Assembly: GCA_029449235.1 (NCBI GenBank)
Contig: JANATG010000003.1
Span: 806,001 to 870,000, forward strand
DNA: 64,000 bases
Reading direction: 5' to 3'
Source of the DNA: Linnemannia schmuckeri
Taxonomy: Eukaryota; Mortierellomycota; Mortierellomycetes; Mortierellales; Mortierellaceae
Shown: positions 36,207 through 47,781 of the stretch, piece after piece
Layout of the letters: each line of letters opens with the position of its first letter
Numbering within the stretch: position 1 is the stretch's first letter
Notes under the pieces: generated by a model
Databases searched by the model: none
Told to the model about the DNA's origin: nothing
Seen by the model: the letters and a program-made list of their open reading frames with translations, nothing else
Position numbers and translations under genes: made by a program

Positions 36207-38410
36207 ATGTCCGGCAACCAGGGACCCGCCATGCAGCACTACAACCAGAGCTTCGAACAAAATCACCCCCTTCAATCCGATTATGACCCCTCTGCAAAAT
36301 ACCCCCCGCACCAGCAGCACAACAACAATCAGTACCAGCAACAACAACAAGGCTACCAACGAGGCGACCACGATTATAACCAAGGCTACGACTACAACAA
36401 CAGTAACAATAGCAACAATAACAACCAACTCTCTAATCTTCACCAGGCATCCCCTCTTCAGCTGGACCAATTACAGGCACAGCGCCAATACAATCAGCAG
36501 CAACAGCGTTATAACGATGCAGACGAGGCACTCAAGCAGCAGCATCGCGTTGCAAGGACGTCCGATAACAAGTCTGCCAATGACCATCTCTACCCCCCAC
36601 AACCCAACAGATCGTCCTCCTCGATTGACATGCAGGACGGCTCGTCGCTTAAAAACAGCTTTTCTACTCTGTTTCGGTTCCCCTGCTCGACAAACGGCAA
36701 GGCCCTTATGCTTGTCATTGGCCTTGAAGCCCTCCTGGTTATCATCCTCCAGACAATCATCGTCGTCAAGTACTTCGATGCCCTTCGAGACACGCCTATC
36801 GAGCCCCGCATTGGCGAAAAGATGATGCCACCTTACCTCGACAGCGGCAACGCGTCTCGAGCCATCCCTGCCTATCTTATCGTCTTTGTCTTTGCCCAAC
36901 TCTTCCAGCTTGTGCTAGCATGGGACGCTGTAAGTCTTGATCGCCACTCAACATGTTTCCACTGCTCCTTCCTCATCTCCTTTCCTCTCCTCTCTCTTTC
37001 CTTTTTAACGCCTCTGGATTAACAATGACATGGCAAAAGTGGATCCTCTGACTCAGGAACAACAGAGTCTCATGCCATCAAAGAAAAAAAAATGAGACTT
37101 GTGTCAACCGGTGAAGGATTGTATAATACTCCACACTCCGGTTGTGCTGGTCGTCACAGTGCCCCACTCGTTCCCTTTCTTGCTCTTTGTCTTGAAGTAT
37201 CTGTTGTTTTGGTCGTTGCGGTTTAATTAATTACGGAAAAAAAAATGCTCATCAATGTACATGCAGCTGATGCCTTCATCGAATTCCTTAGTTTTTTTTT
37301 TTTCACTTATTCTTTCTCCAGCGGCCTTTTTCTTTCTCTTTATGGCCTAGCGCTGTTATTAACAAATATCCTCTTTTTAACCATCTAGGTTCGCGGACAA
37401 AATACTATCGAGATGATTGGTATTGTGATTTTCAACTTGTGCTGCTTCGCCTACTCGATCTTTGAAATCACGCAAACTCAACAGTCGCTCAGCGAAAGCA
37501 GTTTATACTTTCAACCAGAAGGAAGCGCGTTTATTCTCAGCGAGTCCCTTGTGCCCTTAATCGGTGCCAACGTTGTTGTAAGTGGGTTAAGTCAGTGTGC
37601 CGTCACCTGGCTTGCGTACCAGCTATTCCAGGAGTTTGGATGGAAGATTTACAAGAAGATTGGCGCCGACCCCAGGATGAAGAGTAAGTGACCATTGGCC
37701 ATTGATGACTGAGCTTGTAACTCCCGAGCCATTATATATGATGGCTGAAATAACGATCATTTACTTGCAACTATTTTTTATTGCAAATTAGGAATGTACC
37801 GTGCTTATCAGATTTATGTGGTCTTGATCAAGATGGACTTGTTCTTCTTTGTCGGCTTTTCGATTCAGTTCATCTATTTGACGTTGACAAAGGACACCAG
37901 TGATCCGGAGTATTGGCTCACAATCGTTGTCTTGCCGCTAACATTGCCCATTCTGTATATCGCCATTTATGCGGTCCGTCACGAGAGTCGCCGATGGATG
38001 ACTGTCTTCCTGGTCGCCATGCACTGTGGTGTTGCCTATTTTGTGTTCAAGGTCGTGCGAATGTACGTCGGAGTCAAAGTCGTGAATTATAAAGGAATTA
38101 GGATCTTTTTGACCCTCTTTGGTAAGTTCATAATCCCCTTTTTTTTGTTCTTTGGTACACAATCCGCCATGTCATCACTGCGTTGACAGGGGTTTCTCTC
38201 TGACTTTTTTTTTCTTTCTCGTGATTTTTACTTTATGATATTCTCTACCTAGCCTCATTATGTTTGGTTACGATCTTGGCGACGATCTTGAACGCGGCAG
38301 TGTGTTATCGCAATTTTGGAAAGGGATTGAAGCCTCATCTGTTGAAAGGCACTCAAGGAACACAGGAAATGTCTTCAGCAACAGGAGGGCGCGTTCTCGA
38401 GATCGATTAG
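36207..38410 (+). CDS. UPF0658 Golgi-type multipass membrane protein
   Basis: Four exons (36207-36929, 37389-37683, 37792-38121, 38253-38410) give 501 aa. Residues 1-150 are disordered, Gln/Asn/Tyr-rich (polyQ and polyN), ending near SSSSIDMQDGSSLKN. A membrane domain of about seven segments follows, starting ALMLVIGLEALLVIILQTII. Signature stretches are RGQNTIEMIGIVIFNLCCF, FQEFGWKIYKKIGADPRMK and MYRAYQIYVVLIKMDLFFF. These match the fungal family named UPF0658, placed at the Golgi in fission yeast; its function is unknown. The tail after the last helix is short and hydrophilic. Pyrimidine-rich leader upstream; start chosen at the first Met after that tract. Confidence 0.9.
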
Positions 38411-38841
38411 AGAATTATTTGCTCTTCCTCCTCCTACACCTCGACCTACTTTTTTTTTTTTTTTTTTCCTTTTTTTTACTTTTTTCTTTTTTCTTTTTAC
38501 TTTTTCATCGCGTTACGGGCGGACAAACAGTGGAACTGTGCTGTGCTTGCCTTTTCAACCGTTGGTCCGAAACACTTCATGACATACCTACTATCTATTG
38601 ATAGCATACATAGACACATACCTTAGAAAAAAAACGATGAAGGGCGTGAAGGATGAAAAACTTGCGAACGATTGTAGTTTGTTTAAAAAAATTGGCTGGT
38701 TGATGTGACTGCACCCAGGTGAAGTACTCAAAGATTGCTGCCAACTAATTATTGACTGACGAGAACAAAAAAAAAGGGGGGGGAGGTGAGGGGAAACGAA
38801 CGATACCATCACTCTTTCAACAACTCACATACGCGAACAAG
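38411..38841. other. Short spacer, UPF0658 / MEA1-like gene
   Basis: Tandem + spacer with a T-rich stretch at about 38450-38515 and an A9-G8 stretch near 38768-38785 shortly before the next start codon. I see no gene. Confidence 0.6.
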
Positions 38842-40021
38842 ATGCAGAACGACCAAGACCAGGACGAGATTGATTACGAAGTCGGACAGGAACAGCTGGA
38901 TGCTGTCGACAGGATGCTCGAAGAACTGGACATGGATGAGCAGTTTGATCGAGGTAAAGTTCATCCTACCTTTCATCTCGCATTCGTCTTTTTTATTTTG
39001 CTGCCCCCTTTGCACAAGTCGGTATTTATAACAGGCACTAAACGGGCAACAACCGTCTCTCATCCAACTAACCCCTAGGTGCTCAATAGTCCCCGCCGCT
39101 TTCCGGATAGTTGAGCGGTTTGAACAGCAGCAAGAGCAACAGCGGCATCTTGCCTCGCGTAACAGCAGCAACGGTTCTAACGGAGGCAGTAGCAATAACA
39201 CTTTCTCCGGAGCGAATGGGTATCATCGCGGCGAGAGCCATACCATGCCATCGTCATCGGTCAATGGAGGTGATCGGGATTTTCAGGGTTATACCATGCA
39301 GGGCTCTGACGCAGAGGAGATGGATCAGGATCAACAGGGAGAGGATAGTGATGATGAGATGGCTGGGGAGCCATTTGGTTATATCCCTCTTGACCAGGAT
39401 GGCGATATTAACGGCATGGACGACGACGATGATGAAGGCGAGGAAGAAGAGGAGGAGTCGAACGAGAATGAAGGATATGCTCAAATGGACAGTGACAACG
39501 AGAACGAGCACGAAAACGCCATCGAGCAAATAGCTGAGGAGGAGGGGGATACAGAACAAGGATATGACGGCTACCTCCGCAGACGTAACCGCGACGGCAC
39601 AGTCCCCGTCCCCGTGATCCCTGCTGCTGTGCAGATTGACCTGGCCACTCTCAACGATGACGACGAATTGAACGAGGACGGTACTGCTGCTGCTGCTGGT
39701 GTGAGGAGATCAGAGGCGGCTGCAGAATTGATCCCGGACGAGGATTTGAAGACGATTGCGATGGTGATGAGCTCGTTCTCGTTGCCTGCCCCCGAATGGG
39801 CGCAGTCTATACCGGAGGATCGTTGGTTGCCTAGAATTGTCCAGCGCGCCGAGGCGTCAGGAAGCAGTGGTAGTGGTACATTTTCTGGTATGTCCGCTAA
39901 TGCTAATAATGCCACAATCTCTGCCGAGAGATTTGATATTGCTACTGTGACAACAGCTCCATCAATCTTGGCCACAGCCACAGACACCACAGCAGCTAGC
40001 ACGAGAGCACTTCAACCTTAG
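38842..40021 (+). CDS. Acidic protein with MEA1 (male-enhanced antigen 1) domain
   Basis: Two exons (38842-38953, 39090-40021) give 347 aa. The N-terminus is acidic (DQDEIDYEVGQEQLDAVDRM). The middle is Gln/Ser/Asn-rich, then highly acidic (DDDDDEGEEEEEESNENEG). A conserved patch, GEPFGYIPLDQD, precedes it. The C-terminal part has LIPDEDLKTIAMVMSSFSL followed by PAPEWAQSIPEDRW, which matches the end of the MEA1 family (xMxxxxLPxPxWAxxxxxxxW). MEA1 proteins are small and poorly understood; the animal members are linked to spermatogenesis. The acceptor at 39089 was chosen because the nearer AG (after CCCCT) leads into a stop. Confidence 0.75.
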
Positions 40022-40936
40022 CAGACACAAGTATTTGTCAGCCCTGATCTTCCTTCCCTGCCACTCCCTCGTCCCCCACCTCCTGCGACCTGAAACGATT
40101 AGAAATAGAGGAGAGAGAACCTGGCAGCTTAGAAAAAGCCAACAGTTCTTGCAGAGGTTGAATAATATTATTCTCAAACTTCACAGCCATCCTTTCATAA
40201 TGAGCGCTGTTGCTGCTGCTGGTAAACCTTTTTTTATGTGAAACCTAGAGGCTCAAGAGGGCACTTGGCACTTGGCTGAGGCTTAGTACAAAGACTGCAT
40301 AAGTCTTGTTTATTTGGGTCTGTGTATCAGCGGGAATCAAAAATCCAGGTACAAGAAAAGAAACAAGAATTCATGTGTGAGTAACGCAGAGAGGGAGGAG
40401 GAGGAAGAGATAGAGCCGGGTGAACGGACAAACTGAAAGGGGAGTTAAATCTGCCGGTTATTCCGGTTCTTGCTGGGGGGGTTTTTTTTTATTCTACGCT
40501 ATTTCTTGTTTTCCTTTTCTTTTTCTTCCGTGTGGTGCAAACAAGAACAAAGAACGAGAAGGAAAAGAAGGACGGGTCCTGGGATGTGAGAAATGTGGGA
40601 CAAGAACAGAAGAGATCTGAGCGAGATTCAAGGCATAAACACTTTTTTTTTTATGCCCTGCTTTTTCTTTTTCCTGCCTTATTTTGTTCCTACCTCGATC
40701 GGACGAGTATCTGCTCCTGTCCTTTACGCTTGCTTTTCCAGCGTTCTCATCTTTTCATGCTTTTCTTTTCACTCGTCTCGGCTTTTGTCTTTATCACTGC
40801 TTTGCATTTTTGGCTGTCTAAAATAGCCCACACATTCTTATGAGCGCCAAGATGAAGTGAGAGCGAGAATGCGGGGCAGAGCAAAATTAACAATGCTATG
40901 CTAAGTATGTCACAAAGGAGACAAGCAAGGAAATTG

Positions 40937-40978
<42 letters not shown>

Positions 40979-42241
40979 AGAGCCAGATCGTGGACGGATG
41001 GCTCATTGATGTATTTTTGCTTGGCAATGCAACAATGCAAGCCCACTCTCCTCTCTCATTTTACTCTCTCCCTCTTACACTCGATCCCGGAGGGGATAGT
41101 TTTGTACAGAGAAACAAGTGTAAAAGCCCATTGTCTTGTAAAAGCAATTTTGACAGATGGATGCGGTTGAAAGCAGTAACCGAATAGTGAGTTCGTGACA
41201 TAAACAAACGATTCGAAAAATGAGACATAGAGGATTCGAGCACAACCAAGTTCTACGCATAACCGAACACTCTTGACAACCAGGAATATGCAAATGCATT
41301 TCCGCCTTTGTTTCTGTGCTTAGTAGTTGCTTAGTAGCTGCTTAGTAGCTGCTTGTGGTTGTTGGAGTTGCTGCTGCTGTTGCAAGATGACAAATGAACC
41401 TGGCATTGGGATCCGTCGGAGCAAAAAAGCGAGAAAAAAACGAAAAGAGCGTCAAATGTTTTTGCTGATGTTGAAATGTGCAGGGAGCCTGGTTGGCTGT
41501 TTTTTTTCGTCTGTTTCTTGCTGTTGTTGTCGGGAGGAGAACGACAGCGATGATGACAGACCGACTGCGCGAAAAAAGACAGAGAAAAGGAAAAAAAGAG
41601 GGGTGTGTTGAGAGCATGGGCAGGGTATGCCCTGAGGGATATATGAAAAAAAGAAAACTTTATCGTCTTTGGCTCTCCGGCCGGGAATACCGGCAATCCG
41701 TGGCCAGCCATTCATATTGGACTTTTTTCTGTGCGCATTGCACGGTAACAAACAGGAAAAAGAACGCAGCATTGAACAAGGGACATCCCCTTTTGTCATC
41801 CATTGGACTTTGACCTTGTTTAAAAGGAGGAGGACATCCTCCCTTCTTTCGTTCATTTTCTCCTCTCTTTCTCTCTATCTCTCCTCTTTCTCTTTTGATC
41901 GTCATCACCATCATCCATTCATCCATCCTACTTTGCTCCTTCGCTTTTCTTACTTTCTTCTTCTCTCCTCTCTCTTTTCAGCCCCCTTGACAATCCTGAC
42001 GCTTCTTCCTCCTTTTCGTTGTAACACACATACACACGCACCAACACATATATACCACCGTGTCTGTCCTTCTCCACACCCCTCTATCTCCCTCACTTTC
42101 TAATAAAAAGGTCTTCTCCTCTCCATCCTCTTTCTTCTTTCTTCTCTTTCATCCTCACTTTCTTTTAACCTTATATCCTCCTCCCTGCCACTCTTTCAAC
42201 ATCAATACCTTCTCCAACCAAGCAACAATACCACTATCAAT
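40022..42241. other. Gene-poor intergenic region
   Basis: 2.2 kb with no recognisable gene. It holds a 39-A run (40937-40975), short CTTAGTAG repeats near 41320-41350, and a C/T-rich leader from about 41820 to 42240 for the next gene. Confidence 0.55.
40937..40975. repeat. 39-bp A run
   Basis: Uninterrupted A homopolymer, the longest in the window. Confidence 0.9.
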
Positions 42242-43246
42242 ATGCAGGCTTTGACACCTCTTCTCTTCTCAATGCTGTTCCCTCGATACAGTAACACAAA
42301 AAACACGGCCGATATGAGTCCAGACGCTGAGGGGCACTATCCGATCGAATCGTTGCTTGGTCGTAACAGCAACAGTAGTTACCGCAACAGCATCAGCAGT
42401 GAACTCCTTGCTTCCTCCTTCTCCTTTGGTGAGGGCTATCCTGTCGATAACAACCAAAACAACAATCGCTCAGCCAAAGCCCGTCGCCACTACAGCACAG
42501 GAACCCTTCTCGATTCAACCCAGTCTTCCTCTTCCTCTTCAACTCCAATGAACAACAACATCCGTCGCAATAACACAGTACCACAAATCCGTCGAACCAG
42601 CCGCCCAGAACGCCTGTCGATTGATCATGCAGCCTTTATTGCAACTTACCCCTCATTGGACGGGCTAGGGGATATGGGATATCGCAGCAGCAACAGCATG
42701 GATTACTATCGCAACAACAACAACACCGCCAACACCGCCAACAACAGCTTACCAACTCCACGCAGGAAAGCCTCTTCCTCAAAACTGCGCAAGCAACAGT
42801 CGCAGGAGACCCTCCCCGCTTCTCGCGCTTCGACCTCGTCAATTGCCTCCATGGTTTCGGATGCATCTTCCTCGACTTCTTGTTCCTCCTCGGCTTCCTC
42901 GGTCAGAGAACCCTTGACGCCCACAAAGTCTTCCAACTATCATAGCATCGACGGTATTGATGTTTCTTCTACCAAGAAGTCCAAGAGGGCCTCAATGCCT
43001 GTCTCTATTGTTCGCTCGAGCAACAAGAGCAACCTGATCAACCTCGAGAGCTTTGGTGCCGACGACGAAGAGGAAGCAGAAGAAGAGAACCGTGTCAAGT
43101 CGTTGTCGGTGTGCCAGTCCCCTCAGTCCGACAATTTCTTTTCCACGGAAGAGGGTTTCGCCGGATCTGCTGCCAACAACTCCTCCACTTTGTCCAGTGA
43201 GGGTGTCGTCAAGGCTCGTGGTCAGCGCCAACTGATCGCTCACTAA
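42242..43246 (+). CDS. Disordered Ser/Asn-rich protein, unknown
   Basis: Single exon, 334 aa. A short hydrophobic N-terminus (LTPLLFSMLF) is followed by a Ser/Asn/Arg-rich disordered body with repeated basic-Ser sites (RRTSRPERLS, KSKRASMP, RRKASSS), which look like basophilic-kinase sites (RxxS). Two acidic or Ser-Thr blocks lie at about 265-285 and 305-325. I do not recognise it. The gene follows a 400-bp C/T-rich leader ending in CAATATG, which supports transcription. Codon use is rich in NNC codons typical of coding DNA here, and the frame is open for over 1 kb, so I believe it is real. A regulatory phosphoprotein is the most that can be inferred. Confidence 0.72.
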   Translation: MQALTPLLFSMLFPRYSNTKNTADMSPDAEGHYPIESLLGRNSNSSYRNSISSELLASSFSFGEGYPVDNNQNNNRSAKARRHYSTGTLLDSTQSSSSSSTPMNNNIRRNNTVPQIRRTSRPERLSIDHAAFIATYPSLDGLGDMGYRSSNSMDYYRNNNNTANTANNSLPTPRRKASSSKLRKQQSQETLPASRASTSSIASMVSDASSSTSCSSSASSVREPLTPTKSSNYHSIDGIDVSSTKKSKRASMPVSIVRSSNKSNLINLESFGADDEEEAEEENRVKSLSVCQSPQSDNFFSTEEGFAGSAANNSSTLSSEGVVKARGQRQLIAH

Positions 43247-44468
43247 GCGACGACTGTGCAAACTTAAGTGCTCGCTTCGTTCCAGCACCTTCCTCACGGA
43301 CAACCACAACACTTTTCGCCAAAACAACTCAACCCATCATATGCTCCCTTAACTCGGCCATTTGCTGCCTGTACTGGATACCAACAAAAAGTCGACGACA
43401 ATAACTCGGAGGATTTTCATACAGGAGAGAGAGAGTGCTGGACACTTCTTTTTACTTTCCGTACATCAGCCAACATAACCTCGGCACTCAGCTCAGCCCA
43501 AGACTATCTATCGCGTTGCGCGGTATTTTTGTCCACATACAAACAACAACACCAGTCTGGTCCCCTCCCTCCTTCTCTCGTCTCCCGCGCTCTTTTGTCG
43601 TTCGTTTGCTCTCGCCTGTCTGTCTCCTGTCGCTCGTGGACGATAATCGACATGTGTATGGGATGATAGGATCCCTCCCTTCTCAGATGCCTCCCCTTAC
43701 ACTTCTAGGCTTGCTAGCCTCCCCTCTCCTCTTTTGGACGTAAAGCGAATCTCGGCAGCAGCATATAGCATAGATATGAGTTTGAAGGGAAAAGAGTGGA
43801 GATTTTGAGGCAATTTGGTATCGTCATCTTACACTCCTCTCCCTTTCTCCCTTGACTCCTCGCCGCCTCTTTGTTGTTCTCCCCTTTCATTTTCCTTCAT
43901 TCTCCCCTCTTTTTTTTCCTTGTTCGTCTTCAAATTGTACCATAAAATACCCTTTACAAGAACCTCCTTGTTTGCTTACCCTTTTTTATTTGTCCCCGAC
44001 GCCGTCGCTGTCCTTGACCATGTAGAATTACGACGCCAGTGGAGGTGCGGTTTGCTTTTTTATTCATCCGCTCCTATTCTTCCTTCCTTCCCTTTGGCGG
44101 CAAAATATCCATTCAAGCAAGGTTCATTGTCCTTTGCTTTCCCTTTTTTTTTTTTTTTTTTTTTTTTTCTTTTCTTGAGGCCTTTGTTCGTCATTGGTCT
44201 TCTTTTTTGTCTCTTGTACTTTTATTGCCCTTCGTTTCTTGCCTCCGTAATTTTATACACATATCATTTGCCGTCTGCATGCCTACATAGTGAAAAACTA
44301 AAACCAATAAAAAAACATATATCACATACATCCAAAACAAAACAACCACACACACAGCATAAACAACAAATAAGCAAAAGGCCATGCATGGCATCCATCG
44401 AGGACAGACCATTGTGAAATGAACGGGAGGAGAGGATAAGCAGGAGGAATGTGTTCTTTTTTTTGTTT

Positions 44469-44470
<2 letters not shown>

Positions 44471-44502
<32 letters not shown>
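44471..44502. repeat. 32-bp T run (left arm of inverted pair)
   Basis: Uninterrupted T homopolymer, paired with an A37 run 290 bp to the right. Confidence 0.9.
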
Positions 44503-44503
<1 letters not shown>

Positions 44504-44791
44504 GCTTTCAGAGAGCGAGAATTATTTTTGCTGAGCTCACATATAGACATGGACACAACGAATGGTTGGACCGGAATAGATACCATCCTCGCATTCTTGA
44601 TGTGCCGTTTGTTGTGTTTGAGGAAAACGTTGTATGGCCCATTGTTTCGGGTAGGAGGAGAGAAATAGGAGGAGGTTGCATTGGATGAACGGATGGATGG
44701 CGGTGTTGGTAAGGTAAGCCTAGCGACGTAGAGATCAAGAGATGAAGTCGTCAATTACTAAGTCGCGGGTGGGGCAGCGATATTTTGCCAC

Positions 44792-44792
<1 letters not shown>

Positions 44793-44829
<37 letters not shown>
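44793..44829. repeat. 37-bp A run (right arm of inverted pair)
   Basis: Uninterrupted A homopolymer complementary to the T32 run at 44471-44502. Confidence 0.9.
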
Positions 44830-44831
<2 letters not shown>

Positions 44832-45327
44832 GCTCTGTACTCGTAGCATAGAAGAGCCACAGCCGTTGCGGCACCCTTGTGCGACAAACAGCAAGAAAGG
44901 AGCCGTTTGTTTGGTGAACTAGATTCATGGCAAAGAGTAAAAGAGTGATGGGTCGTGTCCTCAGTTGTGAGGGTAATTGGGCGCAGCTTTGATGAAGATA
45001 TGAATAGCATATGTTTATCATGGTTCAATTGTAGGGCACTAATCCACACGAGTTTTCTACCAATCCGAGTCATGCACTTGGAGGGTTGTTGGTTGACCAT
45101 TGTGTGGTAATGTAACATACTTTCACCTATCGTTCCTTTCTCATAAAAAGAGACGCGAAGTCATAGAGAAATATTCCATTGTCTCTTTTTCGCTTGAAGT
45201 CACTTTTTTTACAACAGCCTACACTTTTACCATCCACCTACACTTTACTCTTCGCTTTCATCGTTTTCCGCACATCTTTCACATCCTCCAACAACCTATT
45301 CTCCATTACCCTTTTTTCTTTCGCACC

Positions 45328-47781
45328 ATGAAGACGGCAATAGAGAAATTTTCCTTGTCGACCACCTCGGGCGACGAGAGACGATTCAACAACAGCAGCA
45401 GCGACTCGATCATGCTGGGGCAACAGTTCATTCCTCAAACCATCACCATTACGACCACCACGGCTACTACCACTACCACTGCCATCGCACCAATAACCCC
45501 AGTCAGCAACTTTGTGCTTCGTCTAACAACACACCAAAAAACGGAAGCGGATTCCGACGCTAATCAGGAGGAGGATGAAGCGGAGGAAGAGGAGGAAGAG
45601 GAGGAGGAGGCGAGAAGTCTGGAGTTTCTCCGAGAAGATGATGAGGACGATGATGCGCTAATATCCACACAATCGTCTTCGGCTTTGGTTTCTTCCAGCC
45701 CGTCTCACTTCGATCCTCCTCCGCAAGGATCAGCAGGAGGAACTGGCCATTGTGCCATTGGTGTCCCAGTCGAGTTTCAAGCAGATGAAAGTTGTGGGAG
45801 TGAGGGGGAGGATGCGAATGAGGGTATAAAATGTGTTGATGAAGGATTGGTCTCACCCGATTTTGACCAGGGCAGGATTGACGGTGATGAGCAAGAAACT
45901 GGAGGGACGGCAGGAGGACTCGCACAGGCGATGGGGGTTGTTGATACGCAAAACAAGGATCCGGCTGCACAGCAGGATTGCATTTTCAATTACCCAGATC
46001 CAAGCGCATCCGCCCGAAGTGATGATGGAGGGGACATAATTGTACCGCATGCACCGTTCCTATCAGTATTGTCACCAATGACTCTCCGACCTCAACGACT
46101 TTGTAAGGTTCCCGTTGTCAGTGAATATGTCGATCCTTTTTGCCTTCCTACACCACCGCCAATACTACCGCCACTACTATTTCCGCCAACACCACCATTA
46201 TCATCGGCAGCACCAGCATCATCATCTTCCTACAAACCATCGATTGCAGCTGCAGTGCCAGTGGATACGGACGATGTGAATGTGAATGTGAATGTGAATG
46301 TGATGGTGGCATATGATCACAACAGGCAGGAGGAGGAGTATGCGGAGGAGAGTCTAGATAAGACCAACAACGTTGCCCAGGAAGCTTCTCCATCCCATCC
46401 ACCCGATCATTATCCCACTCCTCCTCCTCTGCAACAACAACGACAACAACCATGCAATGTCACCGCTGGAAATCCCTCGGTCCCGCCGCTATCATCAACT
46501 CCTCAGCAGCAACAGCAACAGCCAGACAGGATCCGATGGCGATTGAGCACAAACTATCCACCCACCCGCCGAAGAGGCGAAAGAAGCGCCGTCACTGCAT
46601 CAGGTATCCTCACCACCACCACATCCACTGGCGCCATCCATTCTATTTACGGAGATACTACAACAAGCGACTCAACCTCAATCCGATCCTCTATGATCGT
46701 ACCAACAACCTTCGTCATGATCGATACAGACGGGAACCAGATCCTGACAGACCCTTATACCTCATCCATGACACCCCCGCTTCTTAGCCCACTCTCGGCC
46801 GCTATCATGCGGGGCGAGAGTTCGGGAAGCTGTGGGAAGACTTTGCCAGCACCTGTTCCATTGTGGCTCACTGCCGCCGTCCCACAATACCATTTCAGCG
46901 GCAACAGCGGCAGCGGTAGTAGTAGTAGTAATGGTGCCAGTTCTGTCACTAGCGGCGTCATTAGTCCAACGGCGGACCCACAGATGGCGGCGCATATAGC
47001 AGAAGCGCTACGAATGTATGGGATCCCGAGTCTGCATCCATCTACACCCGTCCATCCATTCCAACGGTTCTCCATGACCCCTATTCCTCCCTCCCGTTCG
47101 ACTTCGATGGGTACCTCCACAACAGGTGGGTACGTACCACCGAGGGGGTCAACGTTTCCGAGATTGATGTATCGATCGGGATCCAGAAGTAGTAGCTGTA
47201 CAAGTAGTAATAGTAGTCCGTCGCGCCTGGTGAGGGTCTGGGCTGCTTTGACCGGACGGGATTGTCCCACCTCCACCACCACCAACAACAACACTACCAT
47301 CAATATGACCAATGGTAGTTCAAGAGCTACCACGATGGTGACAGCGAGTCCGTCAACTACAACCTCTCATTCCAATCAACTGGCACAGCCGTCATCATCG
47401 TCTACGCTACAGTATGAGCAATTACCGTTTGTTCAGCAGCCTCGACGGCCCACGATCGTGTTCCCGTCACCGTCAACGCGAAATTCTGTTGTATTACGAG
47501 CGAGATCGACTGTCGGTTCTGTCGCTGCTGTTTCCTTGGTTGCAGGCGGTAGCGGCGGCAGCTGCGATGACAATAGAAACGAAGAGAGCGGCCACGGAGA
47601 TGGGGATGGCGATGGGGATGATGAAGGTGAAGATGAAGATGAGGAGGGACAACAACGCCAGCAACAAACTCGATCAATGCTGCATAATGCAGACGCCGAC
47701 CCCGATGATAAGGATCAAGCTGCAGTAGGAGAGCCATCGGCGTTCCAGAAGTTCCTGAAAGTCCTCATGTGTGGATGCTGA
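45328..47781 (+). CDS. Large disordered protein with C-terminal CGC, unknown
   Basis: Single exon, 817 aa; Met at 45328 follows a C/T-rich leader. The protein is low-complexity throughout: Thr runs (about 35-50), a Glu tract (about 80-95), Pro-rich segments, an NVNVNVN repeat, Ser-rich stretches and a final acidic tract with GDGDGDGDDEGEDEDEE. Islands of normal composition are TTFVMIDTDGNQILTDPYTS (about 470-490), MAAHIAEALRMYGIPSLHPS and RLVRVWAALTGRDCP. The end, FQKFLKVLMCGC, is a short amphipathic helix with two Cys in a CxC arrangement, as in lipidated Rab tails, so membrane attachment is possible. I do not recognise the family. Confidence 0.7.
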   Translation: MKTAIEKFSLSTTSGDERRFNNSSSDSIMLGQQFIPQTITITTTTATTTTTAIAPITPVSNFVLRLTTHQKTEADSDANQEEDEAEEEEEEEEEARSLEFLREDDEDDDALISTQSSSALVSSSPSHFDPPPQGSAGGTGHCAIGVPVEFQADESCGSEGEDANEGIKCVDEGLVSPDFDQGRIDGDEQETGGTAGGLAQAMGVVDTQNKDPAAQQDCIFNYPDPSASARSDDGGDIIVPHAPFLSVLSPMTLRPQRLCKVPVVSEYVDPFCLPTPPPILPPLLFPPTPPLSSAAPASSSSYKPSIAAAVPVDTDDVNVNVNVNVMVAYDHNRQEEEYAEESLDKTNNVAQEASPSHPPDHYPTPPPLQQQRQQPCNVTAGNPSVPPLSSTPQQQQQQPDRIRWRLSTNYPPTRRRGERSAVTASGILTTTTSTGAIHSIYGDTTTSDSTSIRSSMIVPTTFVMIDTDGNQILTDPYTSSMTPPLLSPLSAAIMRGESSGSCGKTLPAPVPLWLTAAVPQYHFSGNSGSGSSSSNGASSVTSGVISPTADPQMAAHIAEALRMYGIPSLHPSTPVHPFQRFSMTPIPPSRSTSMGTSTTGGYVPPRGSTFPRLMYRSGSRSSSCTSSNSSPSRLVRVWAALTGRDCPTSTTTNNNTTINMTNGSSRATTMVTASPSTTTSHSNQLAQPSSSSTLQYEQLPFVQQPRRPTIVFPSPSTRNSVVLRARSTVGSVAAVSLVAGGSGGSCDDNRNEESGHGDGDGDGDDEGEDEDEEGQQRQQQTRSMLHNADADPDDKDQAAVGEPSAFQKFLKVLMCGC

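Larger units (their letters stand above)
43247..45327. other. Gene-poor region with long T and A runs
   Basis: 2.1 kb between two single-exon genes. It contains T25 (44144-44168), T32 (44471-44502) and A37 (44793-44829). Translations of its open frames are low-complexity. No gene recognised. Confidence 0.55.

Noticed and set aside
41220..41250. Possible tRNA B-box-like sequence (GATTCGAGC region)
   Set aside because: No flanking stem or matching A box could be paired into a cloverleaf.
44191..44754. 187-codon minus-strand frame through a homopolymer
   Set aside because: Its length depends on translating the T/A run as poly-Lys; no real signature on either side.
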